Source: Clostridium punense
GTDB taxonomy: Bacteria; Bacillota; Clostridia; Clostridiales; Clostridiaceae
Length of the DNA: 64,000 nucleotides
Direction of reading: 5' to 3'
Assembly (NCBI RefSeq): GCF_017874425.1
Contig: NZ_JAGGLL010000020.1
Location: 1 to 64,000 of the forward strand
The notes under the pieces are model-generated. The model saw only the letters and a list, made by a program, of their open reading frames with translations. It was not told the origin of the DNA and did no database searches. A program made the position numbers and the translations under genes. This document shows, one piece after another, positions 19,158-28,264 of this stretch; within the stretch, counting starts at the first letter, position 1; the number at the start of each line of letters is the position of its first letter.

Positions 19158-19248
19158 CACTTAACTAAGATTAGTTACGATAAAGCCAGACCAAAGGTCA
19201 GTATGTTGACTTTATCACCTTTTACAAGGCAGCTACTCCCTTTTAACG
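19158..19248 (-). ncRNA. yybP-ykoY (manganese) riboswitch aptamer
   Basis: The minus strand reads AAAAGGGAGTAGCTGCCTTG and later GGTGATAAAGTCAACATACTG, GACCTTTGGTCTGGC and TTTATCG. The GGGAGTAG start, the GTCAACA turn, the GACCTTTGG hairpin and the closing CTGGCTTTAT arm are the known yybP-ykoY features. It controls the TMEM165/GDT1 gene 190 bases downstream. Members of this class bind Mn2+ and turn genes on. Two terminators follow rather than one. Confidence 0.88.
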
Positions 19249-19249
19249 A

Positions 19250-19669
19250 AGTTATTTAATTTACAAGGTAATTATATTATAATGTATGTTGTTTTGTCAA
19301 TTGATATTACATGTTTTGTGAATAATTATCTAAAACAATGGAATATCAATCCCTTTAATACATATTCCTAAAAAATATATATTCGTATAATTATCAATTG
19401 AAAATCTTTATCACTTTTAGCTAACCCTTATGTTTTCATACTTTCATATACGCTGTAATAGATTCTTACTAGTTATATTGTGACATATGATTACTGTAAT
19501 TACATACCTGTACTTTTCATTACTTACCTGAAAATTAGTGTTCAGTGTTGAATAAATTTAGATTCTTTCCAAGGATAATTAATTCTCAAGAGTTCTTTAA
19601 TGAAATACCTTTATTAATAGATGCCCTTATGTCCATGAAAATCAGGATATTTCACATAGAAATTCATAT
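19250..19669. other. gene-free stretch with a B-type remnant
   Basis: No coding frame. 19484-19540 matches the promoter end of the B repeats (GATTACTGTAATTACATACC then TGTACTTTTCATTACTTACC) but has no gene close downstream, so it looks like a stranded remnant. Confidence 0.45.
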
Positions 19670-20281
19670 TTATAGTTTCAACCACAAAGCTGGGCGAACA
19701 CCGCCTGTACATTTGCCATCGCTGATGTTACCTTTCAATATATTATTGCCTTGGATTCCTATATTACCGTCAGTGCCGAAGATGTATACAGCTTTTACAT
19801 TAACGCGGCCAGGGGACCGAAGCCACCACCACCAACTTCCTTCTTTACCTAGAAGTCTTGCTAGTCTCTTACTGTTGTTTTCATCTTTTCTTTCAAACCA
19901 ATATCTTTGATTTTTTCCTGGGTTTTGAAGTTTTGAACTGCTATCCCCGAAGTATTTACACACTTCCTCAAGGCTTAATAAAAATATACAATCTTTCGTA
20001 TCTGCTCCACCCTTTGAACCATACCACTGATTATCAAGATTTTTATTTATTACTGGAATTATTCTTGATTTATCTGTTTCGTTAAATTTATCATAAAATT
20101 CGCCATTAAGATATTTTCTTAAGGCGCAGTCAGCCCATGTTATATCTTTATATGCATCATGATAAGGGCGTTGTTCTATAATTTCTTCAGTTATAACCAA
20201 AGCCATACCCTTTTGGATGTCAAGCACACGCCAATTATAACCACCGAATGATAAAAGTGAGTCAATTTTAATATCTTCCAT
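19670..20281 (-). CDS. DUF6273 domain protein
   Basis: Protein of 203 aa made of one DUF6273 domain: FGGYNWRVLDIQKGMALVI at the start, WADCALRKYLNGEFY near 50, FLLSLEEVCKYF near 100, and the end WWWLRSPG ... GGVRPALWLKL. It is related in look to formylglycine-generating-enzyme/lectin-like C-terminal domains. No signal peptide or repeat. Function unknown. Confidence 0.8.
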   Translation of the reverse strand: MEDIKIDSLLSFGGYNWRVLDIQKGMALVITEEIIEQRPYHDAYKDITWADCALRKYLNGEFYDKFNETDKSRIIPVINKNLDNQWYGSKGGADTKDCIFLLSLEEVCKYFGDSSSKLQNPGKNQRYWFERKDENNSKRLARLLGKEGSWWWWLRSPGRVNVKAVYIFGTDGNIGIQGNNILKGNISDGKCTGGVRPALWLKL

Positions 20282-20396
20282 TTAACCACTTCTTTCTTTG
20301 TAATAGCCAATCTGCCTGGCTAGAAATTGAAAAGATAAGAAAATCCTAAAAATAATAATTTACTCTTTAAATTAGATTTATCATTTCTTCTAATAT

Positions 20397-21176
20397 CTAA
20401 AACTCTCTTGCATAAAGGATACCTTTTTTTATTGCTTCTGCTAGTCCCTTTGGATTTTCCCAAGCCATAGAATGTCCTGCTGATTTGACAATTTCAATAT
20501 TTATCCTTTGTCTTTCCAACTCAGTTTTATCATCATCTGGTAAAGATTCTTCACCAAAAATAACCGTCCTTTTACATTGTAATGAATATAATATGTCACG
20601 CCATGATGGATCTCCGCCAGCAACTGCAGCCTTTGAAATTCTACTAATTGCTGTAGAAGAACAAACTGATAATGTAGCTGACCACATAGAATTTTCAATT
20701 GAATTTGAATTAACAACTTCATCAAATACACCATTGACGAAATCTGCTTCTTCACAAGTTCCAAATTCATAACTATATGAGCCTTCACTGCTTTTATCTA
20801 AATTAGCTTCACTAAGAATAATTGTTTCAACCTTATCTCTGCATTTATCTGCAAGTTCAAGTGCAATAGGCCCACCTAAACTATGTGCAAAAATAATAAC
20901 CTTATTAAGTTTAAGATCTTGTACAAACTTATACAGATAGTCTGCATGTTCTTTTATACTATATAAATAATTATCAGGTTTATCACTAAATCCACTACCT
21001 AGTAAATCTATTAATATTCTCCTATGTTCAATTAAATCAGTTTGTGCTGCTACTTCAGGATAATCAAAAGACCCCGCACAGCCTAAACCATGAATAAATA
21101 ATATTGGGGTATCTTTACCTGGAAAATCATGATACCTGATTTTATTGTTTTCATTATCTACTATATATTCTTTCAT
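20397..21176 (-). CDS. alpha/beta hydrolase
   Basis: GGAGGT is placed for the ATG at 21176, four codons into the open frame, giving 259 aa. HG motif LFIHGLGCAG near 30, nucleophile elbow AHSLGG near 100 and the final His in SAGHSMAW near 240 complete the Ser-Asp-His triad of the alpha/beta hydrolase fold. Substrate unknown. It is the leftmost gene preceded by a type-A repeat and marks the start of the cassette region. Confidence 0.88.
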   Translation of the reverse strand: MKEYIVDNENNKIRYHDFPGKDTPILFIHGLGCAGSFDYPEVAAQTDLIEHRRILIDLLGSGFSDKPDNYLYSIKEHADYLYKFVQDLKLNKVIIFAHSLGGPIALELADKCRDKVETIILSEANLDKSSEGSYSYEFGTCEEADFVNGVFDEVVNSNSIENSMWSATLSVCSSTAISRISKAAVAGGDPSWRDILYSLQCKRTVIFGEESLPDDDKTELERQRINIEIVKSAGHSMAWENPKGLAEAIKKGILYAREF

Positions 21177-21227
21177 AATAACCTCCATGATAAAAATAAA
21201 TTCTTTAATCTTCTTCTTAGTAAATTA

Positions 21228-21560
21228 GTATTTATGACTAATTATATTATTCTTCCATTATTCTCTTATATAAAAAGAGCAAGTATTTAAGAGTATGTTA
21301 GAAAACTTAAATACGCTTTATTTATTGAGCAGTTTCTCAATGTTAGTTAGTCTTTGTTTTACCTCTCTAATTGAGGTATTAAGCCATCCTATATAAAGGT
21401 CAATATTAAAAGAAAATTAACTCTCCCATAGATATGTTAAAATTCATAAGTGTTGTCCCATTAAATATAAAGATTTTTATCATCATAATTTACTACAAAG
21501 AATTGTTATACAAGTTTTATATTTTACGATAAAGGCATATCTTAAGAAGATTATAAACCT
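21228..21560. repeat. A repeat, copy A0 (long form with small-ORF remnant)
   Basis: It contains the A left part, a clean stem GTATTTAAG/CTTAAATAC (21283-21291 with 21306-21314), the decayed small ORF at 21318-21429, and the A right end with CATATCTTAAGAAGATT. Confidence 0.6.
21318..21429 (-). pseudogene. frameshifted copy of the small membrane protein at 37843-37962
   Basis: The minus strand starts ATGGGAGAGTTAATTTTCTT and later reads a segment almost identical to the 39-aa ORF (GWLNTSIRE in the other frame, then TNIEKLLNK). Two bases are missing near 21395-21415, which breaks the frame. It sits inside repeat A0 as the intact ORF sits inside A7. Confidence 0.6.
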
Positions 21561-21582
21561 AAGACAATGCTTTTCTTCAAGA

Positions 21583-21858
21583 TTAAAGCAAATAATTGTT
21601 TTCCTCATTTGCTAGTTCTATTGTTCTAATTTCATATGATTTGAACCCCAATGCAATAAATGGGTCAGTCTCTGCAATTTTAATTGCTTCATTTAAATCT
21701 TCTGCTAAGAAAATAACCATACCACCTGGATAATCTGTAAAAGGTCCACAGAGCATAAGTTTACCTTGTGATTTTAATCCTTTTAAATACTCAACATGCT
21801 TCTTTATAATTTCATTATTTAATGGTTTCTTATTGTTCATTAAATAAATAAATGTCAT
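21583..21858 (-). CDS. YciI family protein
   Basis: The ATG at 21858 follows AAAGGTGG; the longer frame would need a GTG. 91 aa starting MTFIYLMNNKK, with H-V-E-Y-L, LCGPFTDYPGGMVIF near 50 and AETDPFIALGFKSYEIR near the end. These are YciI/YCII features (DPF plus a His). It is a small soluble dimer with a ferredoxin-like fold. The family's reaction is mostly unknown. Last gene of the NUDIX-GNAT-YciI unit. Confidence 0.8.
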   Translation of the reverse strand: MTFIYLMNNKKPLNNEIIKKHVEYLKGLKSQGKLMLCGPFTDYPGGMVIFLAEDLNEAIKIAETDPFIALGFKSYEIRTIELANEENNYLL

Positions 21859-21939
21859 TACTTTCGCCACCTTTCTTACTTAGAATTGTTATATATGGTT
21901 GATTCCCACTATAAGAATGAGCTGAAATAAAAATAATGC

Positions 21940-22395
21940 TTATACTACAATATCCCAAACATACATATGAATTTTCTCTGTATTCAAGTTTTTCATAATC
22001 TCATCATCAGGAACATCATTTATAGTAATAAGCGTCGCTCCTAATTTTTCTATTGTTTTTCTTGAGGCAATATTATCATACCCAGAACCTATAAACAAAC
22101 GCTTAAACCCATGAGCCAATGCCACTTTTTTAATAAGTTTACATGCTTTCATTGCGTAATTATGCCCAGAATAATCAGGGGAAACACCATAACTAAGATG
22201 GCCTCTTAAATATTGTCTGCGTGTACTGTCTACTGCAAAATAAATTGCACCTATATCTGTATTATCGCTGATATGTATTATTGAAAACCCGTATCTTGGT
22301 AAAATTCCTTTTTCATAATCTGGCAAGTCTTGACTTTTCAAAACTAATTTGATTTCGTCATCTTTTAAGTCATTAAATTCTAAAAACTGAAACAT
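21940..22395 (-). CDS. GNAT family N-acetyltransferase
   Basis: I take the ATG at 22395 (GGAGG 5 bases upstream), giving 151 aa. RRQYLRGHLSYGVSPDYSGHNYAMKA is the acetyl-CoA-binding core (degenerate R/Q-x-x-G-x-G/A), read here in parts; IGSGYDNIASRKTIEKLGA near the C-terminus is the usual N-x-x-S-x-x-x-x-E-K-L-G motif. It follows the NUDIX gene by 17 bases, so the two are co-transcribed. Acceptor unknown. Confidence 0.82.
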   Translation of the reverse strand: MFQFLEFNDLKDDEIKLVLKSQDLPDYEKGILPRYGFSIIHISDNTDIGAIYFAVDSTRRQYLRGHLSYGVSPDYSGHNYAMKACKLIKKVALAHGFKRLFIGSGYDNIASRKTIEKLGATLITINDVPDDEIMKNLNTEKIHMYVWDIVV

Positions 22396-22412
22396 ACATA
22401 CCTCCACTAAAA

Positions 22413-22940
22413 TTACCACCTACCCAAGGCTGTCAGTAAAAAAATATAATGTGTTTTGTAAGGCATAAGCATAGTGGAGTGTGTTTCTACCATTATCTTG
22501 AATTTCTCAAGTGAAATATAGGATACCTCTTTCACTTCATTATCGTAGAAGGAGTACTCCTCTAAAAGAATATCCTTTCTATAAAGGAACACATCCTCTA
22601 TTTCATTTTCAATATATCCATTAACCTCTCCATACTCTCGACACGAAAAGAGATATTGGAGTTTATCTATTTCTAAATCAATGCCAAGTTCTTCTTTTCC
22701 TTCTCGTATAGCTGCTTCTAAAGATGTTTCACCTGCTTTAATATGTCCTGAAAACGAAATATCCATCATATTTGGGAACATAACTTGACTGTTTCTAGTT
22801 TGTAGTAATATCTCATCATTAGAATTAATAATCCATACACAGACACCTTTATGAATAAGTCCTTTTATATGAGTCTCGTATTTTTCCTCGGTCTTACCAC
22901 ATTTTTGGCCTAATTCATCATAAATATCAATCATTTCCAT
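22413..22940 (-). CDS. NUDIX hydrolase (isopentenyl-diphosphate isomerase-like subgroup)
   Basis: The start at 22940 follows AGGGGG. About 175 aa. The Nudix box is GHIKAGETSLEAAIREGKEELGID in the middle (GxE box: G-x5-E-x7-REGKEELGI). The N-terminus IDIYDELGQKCGKTEEKYET and the HKGVCVWIINSNDEILLQTR block are typical of YfcD/IDI-like NUDIX proteins. Substrate unknown. First gene of a three-gene unit driven from repeat A1. Confidence 0.86.
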   Translation of the reverse strand: MEMIDIYDELGQKCGKTEEKYETHIKGLIHKGVCVWIINSNDEILLQTRNSQVMFPNMMDISFSGHIKAGETSLEAAIREGKEELGIDLEIDKLQYLFSCREYGEVNGYIENEIEDVFLYRKDILLEEYSFYDNEVKEVSYISLEKFKIMVETHSTMLMPYKTHYIFLLTALGRW

Positions 22941-22966
22941 ACAATACTTCCCCCTCATAAATCACC

Positions 22967-23162
22967 AGTTATCTTTAATTATATGATTCTTTTATTTCTC
23001 TTTTAGATTAAAAAAGCAAGTCTTCAGATGTATATTAGAAAACTTATATATACTCTGCTTATTGATAGAAAGTCCATGCAGAAGCTACATAACCTTAATA
23101 TTTTGTAGTTTTAAGTTAATTATATTTATATGATTAAGACATATCTTAAGAATATTGTGAAT
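22967..23162. repeat. A repeat, copy A1 (full)
   Basis: It has the left end TTATCTTTAATTATATGATT, the stem AGA(T)GTATAT/ATATACTCT at about 23027-23055, the CTACATAACCTT middle block and the right end GATTAAGACATATCTTAAG. Confidence 0.75.
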
Positions 23163-23204
23163 TATATACTTGAATTTTATTATGTTCCAATAAGGTTATT
23201 ATGA

Positions 23205-23765
23205 CTACCGCATTGCTTGTACTTGTTCATCAATCCATTTGTATACATTGTTCATTTCTCCTTCATAATCATTATTAATCTCAAAAAACTTCGCATTATC
23301 TTTTTTACACAGTTCTTTCATTCGAGAATGGAGTTTAATAAAATTATCTTGGTTCATATAATCATCACAGTCTTTTTGTTCTATCTCACTTCTATGTTCA
23401 ATAATTCCTGAATCAAAATGTTTCTCAAGATACTCCCTTGAAAAGCCTATATAGAGAGGGATTATTTGTTCTAAATATTCAGGTTCAAAATCCCTAATAA
23501 GCTCGGGAGGTAAATAGCACCCTTCAATAATGATGTGTTGTCTATTTTCAATATTAGTCATTACAATACCTTTTACTATTGGCCACAGTTTATATGAAAG
23601 TTCAAGATCATCATCAGTTGCCGAAAAATCACAATATTTACTTCCACGAATCAAACCCATTTTCACATGGTCTATAGACAAATATGGAATCTTATATTTT
23701 TCTAGTAATTTTTGAGCCATCAATGTTTTCCCAGTGCAACTAACTCCACCAATTAAAATAACCAT
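23205..23765 (-). CDS. P-loop kinase-like ATPase
   Basis: Protein of 186 aa. Walker A GGVSCTGKT is at the N-terminus, YLSIDHVKMGLIRG follows near 30 (acceptor-binding region as in small-molecule kinases), and IIIEGCYLPPELI is near 75 (Walker B/DxD-like position). A relative, with the same layout, is encoded at 28265-28843. Probably phosphorylates a small molecule. The substrate is not predictable. Preceded by repeat B1 and followed by A1. Confidence 0.78.
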   Translation of the reverse strand: MVILIGGVSCTGKTLMAQKLLEKYKIPYLSIDHVKMGLIRGSKYCDFSATDDDLELSYKLWPIVKGIVMTNIENRQHIIIEGCYLPPELIRDFEPEYLEQIIPLYIGFSREYLEKHFDSGIIEHRSEIEQKDCDDYMNQDNFIKLHSRMKELCKKDNAKFFEINNDYEGEMNNVYKWIDEQVQAMR

Positions 23766-23920
23766 AGTTATTTCCCTCCAAATATCAAATATATTTACAA
23801 CTCAAAATCTTACCTTTATGTCATATGCTAACTTAAATATAATGTTTATTTCCTTGATATAATCATAAAATGCGGACTCATTTCCATGATTACATCTTCA
23901 TTAATTGATTTTTTCACTTT

Positions 23921-24235
23921 ACCGTACTATCTTTGTAATTCCATTCTACCATATTTTCACTGTAATAATATACCTATAACACTTACTTCCTACTACAATA
24001 AATTCAAAGGCATTTTACCTCTAAGACTTCGCCAAAGTGAAAGCTTTAGCTATTACGTGTCTACTTACTAGTTAGTTTTTAATTTTATGAGGATTTAAAA
24101 TAAGCCACTAAGAAAGTTACTCCAGAGCTTAATAGCTCCTTGGTTACTTATCTTAGTAGCTTTATTTTTTAGTAGGTATATTAATCTTTAGACCATTCAA
24201 ATACTGTAATTAAGTTACTCTTTAAGAAAAGCATA
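23921..24235. repeat. B repeat, copy B1
   Basis: Promoter end ATTCTACCATATTTTCACTG then TAATAATATACC. Structured middle with AAAGCTTTAGCTA. Terminator hairpin 24102-24161 (AAGCCACTAAGAAA ... TATCTTAGTAGCTTT). The right arm is like that of B4, not of the other copies. Confidence 0.75.
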
Positions 24236-24262
24236 AATTAACTTCTATTTTTTGAGTGAAGA

Positions 24263-25219
24263 TTAAGGGGAGTTTTCGTATTTATCAAGAAACTGATTAT
24301 GTTCCTCTAATAACTTTAAAGAACATTTCCTCACAACTTTCCCTTTGTTGTTCCATCGCGACCATAAATTCACATACTCCTCATTAAATATTTTTTTTGA
24401 TAAATTGCTGACAACTAGATAAGATGCGTATGAATGTGTATTTTTTTTATCTTTGTCATTGGATTGCTTTATAAATGAGTTTAGCAATCTAAGATTGGGA
24501 TAATAAATTAATTCAGTGAGTTTAGCACGATATTCTAAATCAATACTATCTATTTTCCCATATTGTTGGTAATCTAAAATATGTTGAGCTTCATGTTTTA
24601 AATATGAAACCTGAAATGCTGAAGTATTGATTTTGTTTTTATAAGAGCTTCTTACACAAAATAGTTCACCATCTCTTGATGACCAACCACCTGTACCAAT
24701 TTTTCCAAATGATATAAAATCTAGCCAACTTCTTGAAATAAATCCATCCATCATATTTATAGTGACCTTTTGAACTGCACAAGGTATCTCAACTTCATGG
24801 ATAACCTTTTCAGTGTTTTTCCAAATATATGGTCCATATAATATTCCTGTCATACCACCAAGGAAGCAATACCCTTGTTGCTCTACTATTTTTCCGATTA
24901 ATTCTTCACATTGCTCAAAATCATCAACGGCAACAATTTTCAATATTTCCAACAGCTTGTCCTGTAGTGAATTTCTAGCATCAATCTCACTTATTCCATC
25001 CCAAAAATAATCAGCATAATAATTTGAGTACGCATTAAGTACATTATTTAATAAACTATTATTCGTCTTATTTTTAAATATTCTATTTTTAAATACTTTA
25101 TAATACCGCTTAATTTCTATTTGCTTATTATCTAATTCCTGAAGATACTTCACTGCGTCATGTAATTTACCTTGAATTAATAAGCCATAAAAATCCATAT
25201 TTTTGTTATGGCTTGCCAT
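24263..25219 (-). CDS. unrecognised protein with an HExxH-type zinc motif
   Basis: Protein of 318 aa with a good GGAGG site. A mostly helical N-terminal half is followed by QVSYLKHEAQHILDYQQYG near 215, a gluzincin-like HExxH, and then EYRAKLTELIYY, whose E could be the third zinc ligand. The order resembles small metallopeptidases, but I cannot name a family. No signal peptide, so cytoplasmic. Preceded by repeat A2 and followed by B1. Confidence 0.6.
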   Translation of the reverse strand: MASHNKNMDFYGLLIQGKLHDAVKYLQELDNKQIEIKRYYKVFKNRIFKNKTNNSLLNNVLNAYSNYYADYFWDGISEIDARNSLQDKLLEILKIVAVDDFEQCEELIGKIVEQQGYCFLGGMTGILYGPYIWKNTEKVIHEVEIPCAVQKVTINMMDGFISRSWLDFISFGKIGTGGWSSRDGELFCVRSSYKNKINTSAFQVSYLKHEAQHILDYQQYGKIDSIDLEYRAKLTELIYYPNLRLLNSFIKQSNDKDKKNTHSYASYLVVSNLSKKIFNEEYVNLWSRWNNKGKVVRKCSLKLLEEHNQFLDKYENSP

Positions 25220-25251
25220 GTATAGAACCTCCTTTACAGTATATAACCCGT

Positions 25252-25410
25252 AAAATTGCTATTATCTTTAATATATAAATTTTTTTCACTCTAAAATTAT
25301 GAAAGCAAGTTTCTTAAATTAAATTACTATGCTTGAATATGCTTTATTTGTTGGTAGAATTTCTGTGTTGAAACTACATAACCTTCATAATCTTGCAAGC
25401 TTAAATTATA
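25252..25410. repeat. A repeat, copy A2 (right end truncated)
   Basis: It has ATTATCTTTAATATATAAAT, GCTTTATTTGTTGGTAGAAT and ACTACATAACCTTCATAAT. The conserved right end is lost where the NUDIX reading frame ends. Confidence 0.65.
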
Positions 25411-25897
25411 AATCATTTTGTTGTAAATATTTTTTTGCTTCTTTAATTGCCACTAACTCTCTTTGTTTTATGTACTCTTCATACTCAGTTTCTTCCTCAA
25501 GAATTTTAATAGCGTCATCTATGGAATACCATTCCACCTGATACCCTTGTTCCAACTCATCTGGCATGAAATTTGGCTCTTGTATTTCTCCAACAACTTT
25601 TGTAAGGTAAAAATATGTAATTTGCTTCATTTTTCTTTGCTCTAAATTTTCATTAACTATCCCTAATTCACTAATGATTTCAACATTTGCTCCTGTTTCC
25701 TCTTTTAACTCTCGATATAAAGCTTCTTCCATATTTTCATTTGCATCCACTCCACCACCTGGCAACATATGAAAATACATGTTTGTTAAATTCATTAGAA
25801 TTATTTCTTTTTTATCATTTAATACAATACCAGCAGCTCTATTTCTTTCTCTAAAATCACCCTTTATTTCTTTTCCAAAAGTATTTAATTTTATCAT
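25406..25897 (-). CDS. NUDIX hydrolase
   Basis: Protein of 163 aa. Nudix box GGGVDANENMEEALYRELKEETGA near 50-72 (G-x5-E-x7-RELKEETG), preceded by RAAGIVLNDKKEIILMN and followed by ITYFYLTKVVG. Typical of small nucleoside-diphosphate-X hydrolases. Substrate unknown. Ribosome site AAGGGGAAG. Sits between B2 (5') and A2 (3'), and its last codons lie in the edge of A2. Confidence 0.86.
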   Translation of the reverse strand: MIKLNTFGKEIKGDFRERNRAAGIVLNDKKEIILMNLTNMYFHMLPGGGVDANENMEEALYRELKEETGANVEIISELGIVNENLEQRKMKQITYFYLTKVVGEIQEPNFMPDELEQGYQVEWYSIDDAIKILEEETEYEEYIKQRELVAIKEAKKYLQQNDL

Positions 25898-26077
25898 TTT
25901 CTTCCCCTTTTTCTCAATCTAAATTTATGAACTAGTTGTTCTGCCAAAATCTAGCACGCAATAAATTCCTTCCCTATCCAGACTCTACCTCATTAGGGAA
26001 TATGGGTTGAAGTCTCAAATGCTTGACCACTACTAACCAAAGTGAATTTGAGTGCATTGTTTCTACAAACAAATGTT

Positions 26078-26432
26078 ATTTTACTTCTATTCTACCATAT
26101 AATTACTGTAATATTATACCTGTATTTTTCATAACTTGCATAAAAATTAAGTCACAGACAATTTACAGCTAAGACTTAAAGGTTGCGAACGCTTTAGCTA
26201 AAGGTTATCCGCCTATTTAGTGAGTTAAAATTTTAAGAGATATAAAAATAAGCCACCGAGAAAATTATGCCAGAGGATTCTAGCTCCTTGGTGACTTTTC
26301 TTAGTGGCTACTTAAACTTTCTCGTAAACCTGGGGTTTATATCCAACTCTTTATATTTTTCCGTGTAGTTAAATAGATATTTGAAAGATATGAAAAAGCT
26401 ATACCTAAAATTATGATACTTCAATTATACAA
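26078..26432. repeat. B repeat, copy B2 (full)
   Basis: ATTCTACCATATAATTACTG then TAATATTATACC at the promoter end. AGCTAAGACTT/CGCTTTAGCT in the middle. Terminator hairpin 26250-26309 (AAGCCACCGAGAAA ... TTTCTTAGTGGCT). Right arm with AAATAGATATTTGAAAGAT. Confidence 0.8.
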
Positions 26433-26442
26433 ATGTTAGAAT

Positions 26443-26850
26443 TTATTTAATGAACTCCTTCGCTTCATTTAGTATTCTTTTCGAGCTCTCAAATTGAAAA
26501 ACATTCATTGCTTCCTCATATGTCATTAAATAAACACCTTCTAATTCCTTTTCTTGGCAACATAGTTGCTGGTTATCATATTCTGAAACGAAATATATTA
26601 TTTTTTTAATCACATCTTTCTCATTTGAAATTGGATATTCATCAGTTGTCCTAAACCCAGGAAGAATTTGTGTTTTTATACCTACTTCTTCATATATCTC
26701 TCTTAATGCAGCCTCTTCTTCAGTTTCATTTCCTTCAATATGACCCTTTGGAAATCCATAAAATCCTTCTAAGGATTTCACAATAACGAAATAGATAGCA
26801 TTGTCTTTGCGTGTAAATACTACAGCTCCACTCGATACTTCATATTGCAT
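26443..26850 (-). CDS. NUDIX hydrolase, Ap4A-hydrolase-like
   Basis: Protein of 135 aa. YEVSSGAVVFTRKDNAIYF at the start, FPKGHIEGNETEEEAALREI then YEEVGI as the Nudix box (GHIEGNE...REIYEEVGI), near residues 35-57. The FPKGHIE sequence is characteristic of asymmetric Ap4A hydrolases and relatives. It probably cleaves dinucleoside polyphosphates or similar. Cassette flanked by A3 (5') and B2 (3'). Confidence 0.87.
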   Translation of the reverse strand: MQYEVSSGAVVFTRKDNAIYFVIVKSLEGFYGFPKGHIEGNETEEEAALREIYEEVGIKTQILPGFRTTDEYPISNEKDVIKKIIYFVSEYDNQQLCCQEKELEGVYLMTYEEAMNVFQFESSKRILNEAKEFIK

Positions 26851-26865
26851 AACGCACCTCCGTCA

Positions 26866-27068
26866 AATTACTATTTATCTTTAATATATATTATTTTTCT
26901 TTTGCTCTCTTAAATTCGGAGAGCAGGTTTTTCAGAGTGTTTTAGAACGCTTGAATAAGCTTTATTTATTGGTAAAAAGGCTATGCTGAAACTGCATAAC
27001 CTTCATATTTTTATATATTTAATTAATCATAACTCTATGGTTAAGACATACTTTAAAAATATTGTAGA
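26866..27068. repeat. A repeat, copy A3 (full)
   Basis: CTATTTATCTTTAATATATA, stem TGCTCTC/GAGAGCA (26903-26909 with 26919-26925), GCTTTATTTATTGGTAAAAA, CTGCATAACCTTCATA, and right end GGTTAAGACATACTTTAAAA. Confidence 0.8.
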
Positions 27069-27102
27069 AAAAACTTCCTATAGATTACGCTTGTACTGTT
27101 CG

Positions 27103-27948
27103 TTACTTTATAGGTATCTGGAGTTCAGTTATATACTCATCTGGATTTTCTGTAGCCCATTCACCTTTATGATATATCTCTCTCACCGCACCATCAGCAA
27201 GATAGTTATTGTGCTTTATCCATTCAAAGAGGATATCAAAAGTTTTGCCAATAGTTGCAAATGGACCGTTGTGAACAATACACGCCATTTTTTCAACTCT
27301 CGGAAGCTCGTAGACATTTACTTCTTCATTGCCCTCAAAGGACTTTGTAATTGGTTCAGCTATCTCAACATCAAGGTTTTGTTCATCATACATGACGTTC
27401 CATTTCCTTAAATCCCACCACCCTGAGTGGTAAAGCATAAGGCATGGAATTGTTCGTTTTACACCTTTTTTATCAATGTACTCATTTACAGTAGGCCACA
27501 TTTTCTCTAAGTTTTCATCGAAATCCTTTTTGTCAAAAACCTTGCGTATTGATGCAACAAGAATTGGCTCAACCTTTTTTATACTTATTTCATTCATGTG
27601 TGAAATGCCTCCATTCTTTATTAAAAAGATATTTGTATGGAGACGTTCAAGTCTGTTATATTCATTAGCCAAAGTTGTCTCAAGAAGAGCTGCTTTACTC
27701 TCGAGCATTTCAATTAGCATAGGCACAGAAATACCATTATTCAAGATATTGGCGACTTCTTCCAATACAAACCCGGCATCCTTTAATGCTAATATTTTAT
27801 TCACGATTACTATCTGCGAAGCATCATAATAACGATAACCAGTGAGTTTATCAACCGTCATTGGTACAAGAATTTTAAGTTTTTCATAATGGTATAGAGT
27901 ATCAACCGATAAGCCGCATAGCTTTGAAAACTCACCAATTTTGAACAA
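27103..27948 (-). CDS. MerR family regulator with GyrI-like effector domain
   Basis: Protein of 281 aa starting at a TTG with GGAGATG upstream. MFKIGEFSKLCGLSVDTLYHY then YEKLKILVP is a MerR winged helix (1-70), followed by a coiled helix (about 80-115) and a GyrI-like ligand domain (about 120-280, KMACIVHNGPFATIG, AEP..KSFEG). Such proteins (BmrR/TipA type) sense small amphipathic drugs. Targets are unknown; no divergent transporter is present. Flanked by B3 (5') and A3 (3'). Confidence 0.86.
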   Translation of the reverse strand: MFKIGEFSKLCGLSVDTLYHYEKLKILVPMTVDKLTGYRYYDASQIVIVNKILALKDAGFVLEEVANILNNGISVPMLIEMLESKAALLETTLANEYNRLERLHTNIFLIKNGGISHMNEISIKKVEPILVASIRKVFDKKDFDENLEKMWPTVNEYIDKKGVKRTIPCLMLYHSGWWDLRKWNVMYDEQNLDVEIAEPITKSFEGNEEVNVYELPRVEKMACIVHNGPFATIGKTFDILFEWIKHNNYLADGAVREIYHKGEWATENPDEYITELQIPIK

Positions 27949-28080
27949 AATATCATCTCCTAACAGACTCTACAGGTGTGCACCCCTGCCGTCTGTAAAT
28001 AGAATACACCTTTGGGTGACCCAAGAGTCAATAGATATTTTTAAATCTTTGTAAATTACATAAATAATTGGTAGTTCCCC

Positions 28081-28207
28081 TTATTTTACTACTACCAATT
28101 ATTATACTTGTTCTACAGTATAATTGCTGTAATAAAATGACTATACTTTTTCATCACTTACATAAAAACTAAAGTTGTATTACTTTAACTATAGAAATTG
28201 GATTTGT
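28081..28207. repeat. B repeat, short form B3
   Basis: It keeps the promoter end (GTTCTACAGTATAATTGCTG then TAATAAAATGAC) and the extreme right end (ACTTTAACTATAGAAATTGG). The terminator and middle are missing. The deletion junction, near CATAAAAACTAAAGTT, is the same as in copy B5. Confidence 0.65.
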
Positions 28208-28264
28208 GAGCTTAGTACTTTACTTAATTCTCTAACTCTAGATAGCAAAATAAAAGCATTTGCA

